DNA of 9,522 nucleotides from Verrucomicrobiota bacterium (lineage in GTDB: Bacteria > Verrucomicrobiota > Verrucomicrobiia > Chthoniobacterales > UBA10450). Under the pieces are notes generated by a model. That model was not told where the DNA came from, ran no database searches, and saw only the letters and a program-made list of their open reading frames with translations. This document shows, piece after piece, positions 1 through 6,358 of the stretch (positions are counted from its first letter, which is position 1; every line of letters begins with the position of its first letter). The translations under genes and the position numbers were made by a program. Location of the stretch: the NCBI GenBank assembly GCA_003219995.1, contig QHRC01000029.1, positions 1-9,522 of the forward strand, written 5' to 3'.

Positions 1-33
1 GAGCGGACTTACGTCGAAACTTTCGGCTCGTAA

Positions 34-98
34 ATTGTAGGGTAAGCGTCTCGCTTGCCATTCTGGATATTCGGCAAGCGGAGCGCCTGCCCTACAAT
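34..98. repeat. Palindromic intergenic repeat (REP-like)
   Basis: Two 26-base arms (34-59 and 73-98) are imperfect reverse complements, matching at 21 of 26 positions, around a 13-base loop. Several mismatches are G-T type, so an RNA copy would still pair. The arms begin ATTGTAGGG and end CGCTTGCC. The element starts about 22 bases past the trpD stop on that gene's downstream side, so it could also stabilise or end the trpD transcript, although no T-run follows. My recollection is that GTAGGGCAGGCGCTCCGCTTGCC-like strings recur in soil Verrucomicrobiota genomes; the window itself holds only this copy. Confidence 0.75.
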
Positions 99-120
99 CG
101 CGTCCGAAAACGCCTCACGA

Positions 121-1172
121 TTACGACATTTTTGGCTGAAAATTTTGCAAGGCGCGCAATTTTTCCAGCGCCCGACCGCTGTCGAGTTGGAGGCGCGCCA
201 ATTCAATTCCGTCTTTTAAATCGCGAGCCAGTCCCGCCACCACAAATCCGGCCGCGGCGTTGACCACGACCATGTCGCGTTTTGGTCCGGTGGTTTTTCC
301 CGCAAGTATCGCTTCAAGTGTTGCCGCATTCTCCTTCGCGTTTCCTCCGCTGAGTTCCGCAACACTAGCGCGAGCAATGCCGAGCCAATTCACATCGAGA
401 ACAGCTGAGGTTACTTTGTCATCGTCAAGCTCGGCAACGGTAGTCGCGCTCCGCTTATGGAAATGTCGTCCATGCCCGCGCCATCCTCGCCGAGACCGTG
501 GACCACCCAGGCGCACGCACGTCCCAGCTGTCGCAGCACATCCGCAAACACAGTCGTCAGGCGAGGGGCGAAGACACCGATGAGCTGCCGTGATGGTCGC
601 GCCGGATTCAAAAGCGGACCGAGCAAATTGAAGACCGTGCGCGTATTCTTCCGCGCCAGCCGCCTGCGCATCTCGGCCAGAGCACGAAAAGCCGGATGAT
701 ATTGTCGCGCAAAAATAAACCCGAGACCGTGTCGCTTGACACATTCTCGCAATTCCTCAGGCGCGAGATGGATCGGCACCCGCAATTCTTCCAGTACGTC
801 GGCGCTTCCACAGGTGGACGTGACACGGCGGTTGCCATGCTTGATCACAACCGCGCCGCCGGCGGCCAGGACAAACATGATCGTGGTGGAGACATTGAAA
901 AAGTTAAGACCATCGCCGCCCGTGCCGCACACATCGATCATCGGACCGGCCAACTCGTGGGCTTCGATCGTTGGATCGATAGCCCGTTCCATGAGGAAAT
1001 GAACAAAGGCCACGATCTCCTCCGCGCTTTCGCCCTTGCGGTGCAGCCCAGTAAGAAACTCCGCTTTCAAGTCGTCATCGGTTTTGGCGGATAGGAGAAA
1101 GTTGATCGCGTAATCGATATCGGCGCTGTTTAGGTCGACACCGCTCCGTAATTTTTCGATCAGCGCTTTCAT
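121..1172 (-). pseudogene. trpD: Anthranilate phosphoribosyltransferase TrpD, frame broken once
   Basis: TrpD transfers the phosphoribosyl group of PRPP to anthranilate, the second step of tryptophan synthesis in the cytoplasm. The first frame (start ATG at 1172) carries the PRPP-binding motif GTGGDG (residues 83-88), NVST (93-96), KHGNR (111-115) and SADVLEEL, then RTVFNLLGPLLNPA. It reaches MDDISISG near residue 240 and then drifts into unrelated residues, stopping at 411. The family sequence resumes in another frame as TTVAELDDD, GGNAKENAATLEAIL and RDMVVVNAAAGFVVAG, ending at the TAA at 121-123. The break lies at about 445-449, in a GCGCG run on the coding strand. Removing one CG pair would give ISGATTVAEL and a normal 349-residue protein, so this is either a sequencing or assembly error or a very recent mutation. 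No other trp genes lie nearby. No clear Shine-Dalgarno precedes the start. Confidence 0.9.
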
Positions 1173-1178
1173 TAGCTC

Positions 1179-1247
1179 GTTAAAAACAGTTACAAGCGTT
1201 ACATGGTTGAAACGAGGTGACCTTTTTAACCTTGTAACTCTTTTAAC
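1179..1247 (-). repeat. Long inverted repeat between AhbAB-like gene and trpD
   Basis: On the coding (minus) strand, the arm GTTAAAAGAGTTACAAG (1247-1231) is answered by CTTGTAACTGTTTTTAAC (1196-1179). The arms pair over 17-18 bases with one mismatch and one unpaired base, enclosing 34 bases. The loop contains further related pieces: GTTAAAAAGG, GTAACG and the small dyad AGGTCACCT. The TAA stop of the upstream gene lies inside the first arm, and the second arm ends six bases before the trpD ATG. As RNA this would be a strong hairpin next to the trpD start. It may be a repeat-family element or a translational control structure; the sequence alone does not decide. Confidence 0.7.
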
Positions 1248-2343
1248 GTCTTAACTGCTCTGCCAGCCATTCGCGATAAACGACCGGCGAAATCTCGGAA
1301 GGTTTGATCTCGCTTCGACCGCCCCAAAAGACGTTTGTGTAGGACACCGGGATTCCTTTCGCCTGCAGATGTCGATCTATCGCTCCTTTGTGCTCGAGCA
1401 GCAGTTGCTTGTCCGTGCCGTGCGCGACAGCCATGATATTGACATTTTTGAATTCACGACCGGCCTCGCGCCAATAGCAGTGAGTCAGAATGTGATGCCG
1501 TCCGACTTCACCGCCGGCTTCGATCTCGCGGCCAGGCGGCACCGCCCAATGAAACAAAGCGTTAAAGCGCGTGACCCGCACCCCGCCGGCAGATGGCTTG
1601 ACATGTTCGAGAAAGGTCGAGAAACGCCCGATGACTTTTCGCGCGTTCAATTCCTCCGCCACGCGATAAAATTCTTCTAGCGGAACGCCAGCTTCATTCG
1701 CGCGCGCCGCCCATGGCGTCGCTTGAATTTCGTCCGACCTAAATTCACGTTTCAGCGCGAGCAACACCTCCCACTCTGGTTCGCTCAGATCGACAGTTTG
1801 CACCGGAATCATCCTGGCCGGCTCGTTCGCTTTGCTTCCCGGTGCAATCGTTTTGCGGCGAACATGGCCCACACCAAGCGTGAAGATTCCTTTGGCCGGC
1901 ATGATACGAAAATGTTCCGCGCCAACTTTTCTTGCGAGCAACTCGGCATGTTGCCGCAGGGAAAATCCATGGGGTACCTTCACTGTTGTCCAAAGTTTGT
2001 AATCCGAGCCGGCCGTGGCCGCGTCAGTCGAGCGCAGCACTACGTGACCGGAAAATGGATCGCATTGGAACATCCAATCGAACGCATTATCGATCTTGTC
2101 CGGGGGAACTTTCCAAGCCACGAGCGCGCCATCGGCAAGATTAGTCGCGAGCAACGTTTGTCGCACCCGACGAATCGTGCCGGCGTGAAGCATGGCCGCG
2201 ATCCGTGCCATCACAACATCGACATCAACACCCGAGCGCCGGGCAATTTCTTCGAACGGCTCGCGCACGAAGCCTTCAATCTTGTCCTCCGATATGGCGA
2301 GAATCTTTGCGTTGATCGAGTCGTTGTGCTCCACCGGCAGCAT
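1243..2343 (-). CDS. Two-unit Lrp/AsnC-type protein, siroheme decarboxylase (AhbA-AhbB)-like
   Basis: This 366-residue protein holds two tandem units of an AsnC helix-turn-helix plus an AsnC-type alpha/beta domain. Unit one has a winged-helix segment at about 26-62, with FEEIARRSGVDVDVVMARI then GTIRRV, followed by a ligand-type domain at about 68-162 containing GHVVLR and YKLWTTVKVP. Unit two has a second helix-turn-helix at about 185-242 and a domain from about 255 to 345 with HHILTHCYWR and VNIMAVAHG. The spacing of HxxLR and YxLW resembles the HPGVxHNYLR..YNLW pattern of AhbA/AhbB and NirD/L/G/H, which decarboxylate siroheme on the way to heme or heme d1. Databases usually label such proteins Lrp/AsnC regulators, and a regulatory role is possible. 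I chose the ATG at 2343 because homology begins there; an upstream extension would run antisense into the HAD gene. No Shine-Dalgarno is evident. No other heme gene is in view. Confidence 0.75.
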   Translation of the reverse strand: MLPVEHNDSINAKILAISEDKIEGFVREPFEEIARRSGVDVDVVMARIAAMLHAGTIRRVRQTLLATNLADGALVAWKVPPDKIDNAFDWMFQCDPFSGHVVLRSTDAATAGSDYKLWTTVKVPHGFSLRQHAELLARKVGAEHFRIMPAKGIFTLGVGHVRRKTIAPGSKANEPARMIPVQTVDLSEPEWEVLLALKREFRSDEIQATPWAARANEAGVPLEEFYRVAEELNARKVIGRFSTFLEHVKPSAGGVRVTRFNALFHWAVPPGREIEAGGEVGRHHILTHCYWREAGREFKNVNIMAVAHGTDKQLLLEHKGAIDRHLQAKGIPVSYTNVFWGGRSEIKPSEISPVVYREWLAEQLRR

Positions 2344-2418
2344 GTGGATTAATCGAACGAAGCGGCGAGCTTGTCCACCCGAGCGGTTCTCGCTTCGACG
2401 GACTCTACCGATTCCGTT

Positions 2419-2446
2419 CGACGTTGAGTGTTGAACGTTGAACGTT
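2419..2446. repeat. Tandem heptamer array in a divergent promoter region
   Basis: Four back-to-back seven-base units (CGACGTT, GAGTGTT, GAACGTT, GAACGTT) lie in the 111-base gap between the divergent AhbAB-like gene and the HAD hydrolase. The array ends eight bases before the HAD start. The last two units are identical, and each contains the palindrome AACGTT. It could be an operator for either gene or simply a slipped-strand repeat; nothing here decides which. Confidence 0.55.
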
Positions 2447-2454
2447 TGCCTCCA

Positions 2455-3096
2455 ATGACCAGAGCCCTTTTCTTCGACGCGGTCGGCACGCTCTTTTATC
2501 TGACTAAGAGAGTTGGCGATCATTATGCATTGGTCGCAAGTGAAGTTGGCTTGAAACTGGATCCGGCCACGTTCGATCGCGCGTTCTTCTCTGCCTGGAA
2601 GCAGATGCCAGCGCGCTTTGCGATCGACGGGCCCCGCGAAAATGACGATAAAGATTGGTGGCGCGAACTTGTCGATCTTATCCTCGATCGGGTCGCGCCA
2701 GGTCTCGATGAAATCGATCGCGATAATTTTTTTGAGATCGCCTACGAACATTTCGCCTCAGCCGGCGTATGGGAACTTTATCCCGAGGTGGTCGATGTTT
2801 TGGAAAAGTTGCGGCCGCGATTCCGTCTTGCCGTCATTTCGAATTTTGATGGACGTCTGCGCATGATTCTGGAGCAGCTCGGCATTTCAAAATTCTTCCC
2901 ACGCGTCTTTATTTCCAGCGAAATCGGCGCGGACAAACCTGATCCGCTCATTTACCTGCGCGCGGTGAAGTTTCTCGGCGTTGAACCCAAAGAAGCGTTG
3001 CACGTGGGCGACGATCCGGAGCGCGATTGGAAAGGCGCGACCGCCGCCGGATTGTCGATCTTTCAATTGGATCGACAAAAAAATTCGATCTGCTGA
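2455..3096 (+). CDS. HAD-superfamily hydrolase, REG-2/HDHD3-like (DAVGTL motif I)
   Basis: This 213-residue cytoplasmic protein has the HAD motifs in order. Motif I is FFDAVGTLF with nucleophile D8, motif II is VISNFDGRL with S129, motif III has K161 in ADKPDP, and motif IV is HVGDDPERD (D186, D187, D191). The helical cap lies between about residues 15 and 100. Most HAD phosphatases carry a second acidic residue two places after the nucleophile (DxD) that acts as general acid. Here that place is V10, a variation I associate with the REG-2/HDHD3-like subgroup. Substrate and even phosphatase activity are therefore uncertain. I chose the ATG at 2455 because it leads directly into the core strand; an in-frame GTG at 2428 would add nine residues translated from the heptamer repeat. 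The gene is divergent from the AhbAB-like gene. Confidence 0.85.
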   Translation: MTRALFFDAVGTLFYLTKRVGDHYALVASEVGLKLDPATFDRAFFSAWKQMPARFAIDGPRENDDKDWWRELVDLILDRVAPGLDEIDRDNFFEIAYEHFASAGVWELYPEVVDVLEKLRPRFRLAVISNFDGRLRMILEQLGISKFFPRVFISSEIGADKPDPLIYLRAVKFLGVEPKEALHVGDDPERDWKGATAAGLSIFQLDRQKNSIC

Positions 3097-3101
3097 AGAT
3101 C

Positions 3102-3187
3102 CTGTAGCTCCTGTCGGAGCTTGCCCTGAGCGAAATCGAATGCGACCGCCGAATCTAAAGTGCGACGCTCATAGAGCGCCGCTACAG
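3102..3187. repeat. Composite palindromic intergenic element
   Basis: The ends are exact inverted repeats, CTGTAGC (3102-3108) and GCTACAG (3181-3187). Inside are a left hairpin GCTCC-TGTC-GGAGC (3107-3120) and a right hairpin around CGCTC-ATA-GAGCG, separated by a spacer with TTGCCCTGAGCGAAATCG. Two hairpins within outer terminal repeats suggest a REP/MITE-like unit. It sits six bases after the HAD stop and just beyond the 3' end of the convergent tRNA gene, so it could also separate the two transcripts. Confidence 0.65.
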
Positions 3188-3194
3188 AACTTGA

Positions 3195-3267
3195 TGGGTC
3201 GGCCGGGACTCGAACCCGGAACCAACGCCTTAAAAGGGCGCTGCTCTACCGATTGAGCTACCGACCC
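3195..3267 (-). tRNA. tRNA-Lys (anticodon UUU)
   Basis: The 73-base gene folds completely. The acceptor stem is GGGTCGG with CCGACCC, the D arm is GCTC/GAGC, and the anticodon stem GCGCC/GGCGT carries the loop CTTTTAA with anticodon TTT. The T arm is CCGGG-TTCGAGT-CCCGG and the discriminator base is A. Bases after the discriminator are TCAA, so CCA is not encoded and must be added after transcription. Confidence 0.97.
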
Positions 3268-3280
3268 GCAGCCGACAAAG

Positions 3281-3309
3281 TTTGTACTCCAGCTCCAATG
3301 CTGCTGCAA
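3281..3309 (-). promoter_or_regulatory. Candidate promoter of the tRNA-Lys gene
   Basis: On the minus strand TTGCAG (3309-3304) and TACAAA (3286-3281) are spaced by 17 bases. The second box lies 13 bases before the mature tRNA 5' end. The matches to the sigma-70 consensus are only 3/6 and 4/6, so this rests mainly on spacing and position. Confidence 0.3.
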
Positions 3310-3349
3310 GATTGTTACAAGTTACGGTGCGTGCTAATCATTTCCCGCG

Positions 3350-4615
3350 ATGCACATCAACCTGTTTCGGAGCTCGTTGTTCGCTCTCGCTCTGATTGCC
3401 CCAATTACATCCTCTCCCGCGGGTGACTCAGATCTAGCCGCGACCGCAACCAATCAACTGGCGATCGATCTTCATCGTCAACTTGTAACCGGCGATGAAA
3501 ATCTCTGTCTCTCGCCTTATTCAATTCAAAGCGCGTTGGCGATGACCTTTGCCGGCGCAGACGGCGAAACGCGCACAGAGATGGCGCGCGTATTGTATTT
3601 TCCGACTGACGGCGACGCAATCCATGCATCGTTCGCCACCTTGCAAAGGTCGCTGGAGGAAATGACGAAGCAGACCCCAAAGATCGCCGAACAATCGAAA
3701 AAGAATGGCGGACCGAGCGACCCGATTACGCTGGCAATTGCGAACCGGTTGTTCGCACAGAGCGGTTACAACTTTCGCGATTCATTCCGCGCTTTCGTGA
3801 AAGAACATTACGGCGCGCCATTCGATCCGGTTGATTTTCGCCAAGATGCCGCCGGCGCAACGAAGCACATCAACCAATGGGTGGCCGGGCGGACGCGTGA
3901 CCGAATCCGCGATTTGATTCCAGCAGGAGCGTTGAATGGGATGACCCGGCTCGTGCTTGCGAACGCAATTTATCTCAAGGCGCCGTGGGCAGATCAATTT
4001 TCCGATGCCGCAACGAAGCCGCGGCCGTTTCATGTTCGCGGCGGCGCGCCTGTCGATGTCCCGATGATGCGCAAAGAAGATCAAAATTTTGGTTATGCGA
4101 AGCGCGACGGCTTCACTGCCGTCAGCATTCCATACAGCGGAAGCGAATTGCATTTTGTCGTTCTTCTCCCAGACGAAGTGAACGGTTTGCGCACGCTCGA
4201 ATCGAAACTCAGCGCGAACATGCTGGCGGAATGCGCGAAACTCGAAGAGCACGATGTCGATCTTTCATTGCCGAAATTCAAATTTGAACCGCCAACCATC
4301 GCGCTGACGGACAAATTGCAGGCGCTCGGGATGAAAAACGCATTCGATCAGCCGCGTGGCAGCGCGAATTTCGACAAAATCGCGCCACGTAGACCAAACG
4401 ATTACCTTTACCTTTCGCAGGTTTTTCACAAAACGTTCATCGCCGTAGATGAAAAAGGAACCGAAGCCGCCGCTGCAACCGCCGCGGTTATGATGGCGAC
4501 CTCGGCGATGATGAAAAGATCGCCGCCAATCGAAGTGAAAGTCGATCGATCGTTCGTTTACGCGATCCAGCATGTGCCAAGCGGCGCATGTCTCTTCCTC
4601 GCCTCGGTCGAGTGA
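3350..4615 (+). CDS. Secreted serpin (serine protease inhibitor family)
   Basis: Serpins trap a protease by inserting their cleaved reactive loop into a beta-sheet. This 421-residue protein starts with a signal peptide of about 24 residues (hydrophobic LFALALIAPI, cleavage probably after SPA). It continues with the serpin fold: NLCLSPYSIQSALAMTFAGA, LANAIYLKAPW near the middle, and LPKFKFE. The reactive loop has an inhibitory-type hinge, EKGTEAAAATAAV from residue 368, with Gly at P15, Thr at P14 and small residues after. The segment VKVDRSFVYAI (396-406) fits the serpin family signature. Counting from the hinge puts the scissile bond at about T384-S385. Counting back from the signature puts it at R390-S391, because the loop is about six residues longer than in alpha-1-antitrypsin. 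The target protease therefore cannot be named, though K389-R390 hints at a trypsin-like one. No clear Shine-Dalgarno is present. The next gene follows after 13 bases. Confidence 0.95.
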   Translation: MHINLFRSSLFALALIAPITSSPAGDSDLAATATNQLAIDLHRQLVTGDENLCLSPYSIQSALAMTFAGADGETRTEMARVLYFPTDGDAIHASFATLQRSLEEMTKQTPKIAEQSKKNGGPSDPITLAIANRLFAQSGYNFRDSFRAFVKEHYGAPFDPVDFRQDAAGATKHINQWVAGRTRDRIRDLIPAGALNGMTRLVLANAIYLKAPWADQFSDAATKPRPFHVRGGAPVDVPMMRKEDQNFGYAKRDGFTAVSIPYSGSELHFVVLLPDEVNGLRTLESKLSANMLAECAKLEEHDVDLSLPKFKFEPPTIALTDKLQALGMKNAFDQPRGSANFDKIAPRRPNDYLYLSQVFHKTFIAVDEKGTEAAAATAAVMMATSAMMKRSPPIEVKVDRSFVYAIQHVPSGACLFLASVE

Positions 4616-4628
4616 CCGATCCGCGCTG

Positions 4629-5135
4629 ATGGATCTCTCGACTTTTGCAAACCTGATCAACGCGGTCGCAGTGACGGCGGGTGTCATTTTCGCGGCGACG
4701 CAGATTCGCGATTACCGGCGGCAACGCCGCCGCGATTCCATGCTCGCCCTCGTCCGCTCTTTTCAAAGTCCGACTTTCGCCAAGGCGCTGCGATTCGTCA
4801 TCGAGCTACCGGACAACGCAACCGCGGAAAAAATCCGCGAGATGCTTGGCCCGGATGGGGAGGACCTTGTCGCTCATCTCACCGCTACCTGGGAAACCGT
4901 GGGCGTGCTTCTTTTTCACAAAGAATTGAGCATCGACATCATCGACGACTTTTTCAGCGGTCCAATTCTCATTTCCTGGCGAAAACTGCTGCCTTACGTC
5001 ATTGACTTGCGTCGACACTATCAGCGCGAGACCTGGTCGGAGTGGTTCCAATGGCTGGCCGAAAGGATGATCGAGCGCGAGAAATCGTTGCCTCCGGTTC
5101 CGGCGTATGTGGCGTACCGAGATTGGCGAGCGTAA
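4629..5135 (+). CDS. Membrane-anchored DUF4760-like protein
   Basis: This 168-residue protein of unknown function has one N-terminal membrane segment at about residues 5-25 (FANLINAVAVTAGVIFAATQI). A strongly basic stretch follows (RDYRRQRRRD), which predicts that the remainder stays in the cytoplasm. The soluble part is helical, with LVRSFQSPTFAKALRFVIEL, TWETVGVLLFHKELSIDIIDDFF and WRKLLPYVIDLRRHY. This layout of a membrane anchor and a helical domain with a conserved W..L.P motif resembles DUF4760 proteins. I chose the ATG at 4629 because the segment upstream of it overlaps the serpin reading frame. The 13-base gap to the serpin suggests co-transcription, but no functional link is known to me. 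Confidence 0.75.
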   Translation: MDLSTFANLINAVAVTAGVIFAATQIRDYRRQRRRDSMLALVRSFQSPTFAKALRFVIELPDNATAEKIREMLGPDGEDLVAHLTATWETVGVLLFHKELSIDIIDDFFSGPILISWRKLLPYVIDLRRHYQRETWSEWFQWLAERMIEREKSLPPVPAYVAYRDWRA

Positions 5136-5141
5136 TTACTA

Positions 5142-5179
5142 GCTGCGAAAATCTTGCCTCTTTATCTTGTTTTCGCGGT
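5142..5179. terminator. Possible bidirectional terminator between convergent genes
   Basis: GCGAAAA (5145-5151) and TTTTCGC (5170-5176) are exact inverted repeats, and pairing extends outward three more positions with two G-T pairs. The loop is 18 bases. The stem has A-rich and T-rich arms and lies in the 55-base gap between the convergent DUF4760-like and DUF488 genes, where termination is expected. The long loop and weak stem make this tentative. Confidence 0.3.
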
Positions 5180-5190
5180 TGGGTTCTTTC

Positions 5191-5708
5191 CTAAAGAAGC
5201 GAATCGTTCGCCGTGTAGCTGAGCTCTCCGTTTATCACTCGCGCCGCGGACGTGAACGGGTGGGGCTCGGCTTTGTTAAGATCGATAATGTGCGTGACCT
5301 CAACGCCGCGCGTCTTCAAATAATCAGCAATGAGTGCACGATGACAACGCCACCAAACCGCTTCCGCACACATGATCACGGCCGGTCCAACTTGGTTCGC
5401 AAGATCGACAAGTCGCTCGGCAGCGTTTCGGAATTCTCCCGTCTCCATATAATCGGCATAACCGCGGAACGAAGCATTGCGCCACGCCGTATTTCGCGAG
5501 TCGGGTTTGGCCTTTCGTTTCCCACCCAGCTCAGGGAAGTGTTCGTAACGAATCCGACCAGCGCATCTTTATTGAACTGCGGATAACGCTTTGAGCCTGG
5601 CAGCTTCCGAACATCGACAACCAACTTGATCCCATTTGCTTCGAGCAGCGAAATGAAAATGTCGATCTTGCGCGTCGAGTGCCCGATTGTCCAGATTCGC
5701 GCAACCAT
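5191..5708 (-). pseudogene. DUF488 family gene with internal deletion and frameshift
   Basis: The start (ATG at 5708) gives the family opening, IWTIGHSTRKIDIFISLLEANGIKLVVDVRKLPGS in meaning, with TIGHST and VDVRKLPGS visible, then QFNKDAL. From about 5554-5558 that frame leaves the family. Another frame continues with IRYEHFPELGGKRK, NTAWRNASFRGYADYM and the two-cysteine motif MCAEAVWWRCHRALIADYL, ending at 5191. DUF488 relatives usually have about eight residues between the DAL and IRY positions, whereas here only five bases remain. A deletion of roughly 19 bases would explain both the shortening and the frame change. The function of DUF488 is unknown; the conserved Cys/His/Arg residues suggest an enzyme or nucleic-acid role. 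The copy is probably inactive unless this is an assembly error. It is divergent from the peroxiredoxin gene, 58 bases apart. Confidence 0.85.
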
Positions 5709-5754
5709 CTTAGTTCTTTGATGGCAAAGGATCGTTGATAAGTTGGACACGAAT

Positions 5755-5761
5755 AGAAAGG
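5755..5761 (+). promoter_or_regulatory. Ribosome binding site of the peroxiredoxin gene
   Basis: AGAAAGG lies five bases before the ATG at 5767. It decides that start over the in-frame ATG at 5743, and the chosen start opens directly into a good signal peptide. Confidence 0.6.
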
Positions 5762-5766
5762 CAAAC

Positions 5767-6300
5767 ATGAACAAAATATTCTTATCGGCAATCTTCAGCT
5801 TCGTTACATTGGCCATCATGCCAGCGGCTGAAACTCAAAAACAACCGGCGACGGGAACATCCGCGCCTGACTTCAAGCTCACCGCCGGCGACGGCAACCA
5901 GGTGAGTCTGAAAGATTATCGCGGCAAATGGGTGGTGCTCTATTTTTACCCGAAGGATTTCACGAGCGGTTGCACGATGGAGGCGAGAAATTTTCAGCGT
6001 GATCTCGGGAAGTTCGAGCCGCTGAACGCGGTCGTCCTCGGCGTGAGCGTGGATACGGCGGAGTCGCACAAGAATTTTTGCGCAAAGGAAGGATTGAATT
6101 TCAAGCTGCTGGCCGATCCCGGTGCGAAAGTATCGGAGCAATACGGATCGACAATGGAATACAACGGACAAAAGCTTGCCGCGCGAAACACTTTTATCAT
6201 CAATCCGAAAGGCGAAATCGCCAAGGTCTTCACGGGTGTTAAACCTACTGAGCACAGCGAGGAAGTGTTGAAAACACTGGCTGAGCTGCAAAAGGGATAG
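5767..6300 (+). CDS. bcp: Exported PrxQ/Bcp-type peroxiredoxin
   Basis: PrxQ (bacterioferritin comigratory protein) reduces hydrogen peroxide and organic peroxides with thiol reductants. In this 177-residue protein the thioredoxin-fold core starts at APDFKL (residue 33), with WVVLYFYPKD before the active site FTSGCT. The peroxidatic cysteine is C69. The usual PrxQ partner five residues later is absent (Arg there). A second cysteine, C105 in SHKNFCAKEGL, lies 36 residues on, the spacing of the alpha-3 resolving-cysteine subtype such as Xanthomonas PrxQ. The N-terminus MNKIFLSAIFSFVTLAIMPAA is a signal peptide, so it acts outside the cytoplasm, unlike most Bcp proteins. A Shine-Dalgarno AGAAAGG (5755-5761) five bases ahead sets the ATG at 5767 over an in-frame ATG at 5743. 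Confidence 0.93.
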   Translation: MNKIFLSAIFSFVTLAIMPAAETQKQPATGTSAPDFKLTAGDGNQVSLKDYRGKWVVLYFYPKDFTSGCTMEARNFQRDLGKFEPLNAVVLGVSVDTAESHKNFCAKEGLNFKLLADPGAKVSEQYGSTMEYNGQKLAARNTFIINPKGEIAKVFTGVKPTEHSEEVLKTLAELQKG

Positions 6301-6358
6301 ACGCCTGTCTCCCTGCCGGGCGCACTCCCTTAGAAGCCCATGAAACGCAAATGAATCG

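Noticed and set aside
445..449. Programmed ribosomal frameshift in trpD
   Set aside because: There is no slippery heptamer, no downstream stimulatory structure is evident, and TrpD is not known for recoding.
1723..2352. 209-residue open frame on the plus strand
   Set aside because: It is antisense to the AhbAB-like gene and its product is rich in His/Arg with no recognisable domain.
2344..2751. N-terminal extension of the AhbAB-like frame
   Set aside because: It runs antisense through the HAD gene start, shows no family resemblance and would cover the divergent promoter; homology begins at the ATG at 2343.
3782..4687. Minus-strand open frames opposite the serpin
   Set aside because: The serpin signature and hinge prove the plus-strand frame; the opposite frames are low-complexity shadows.
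6301..6358. Terminator after the peroxiredoxin gene
   Set aside because: Only a weak CGCC/GGCG pairing with a long loop and no T-run is present.
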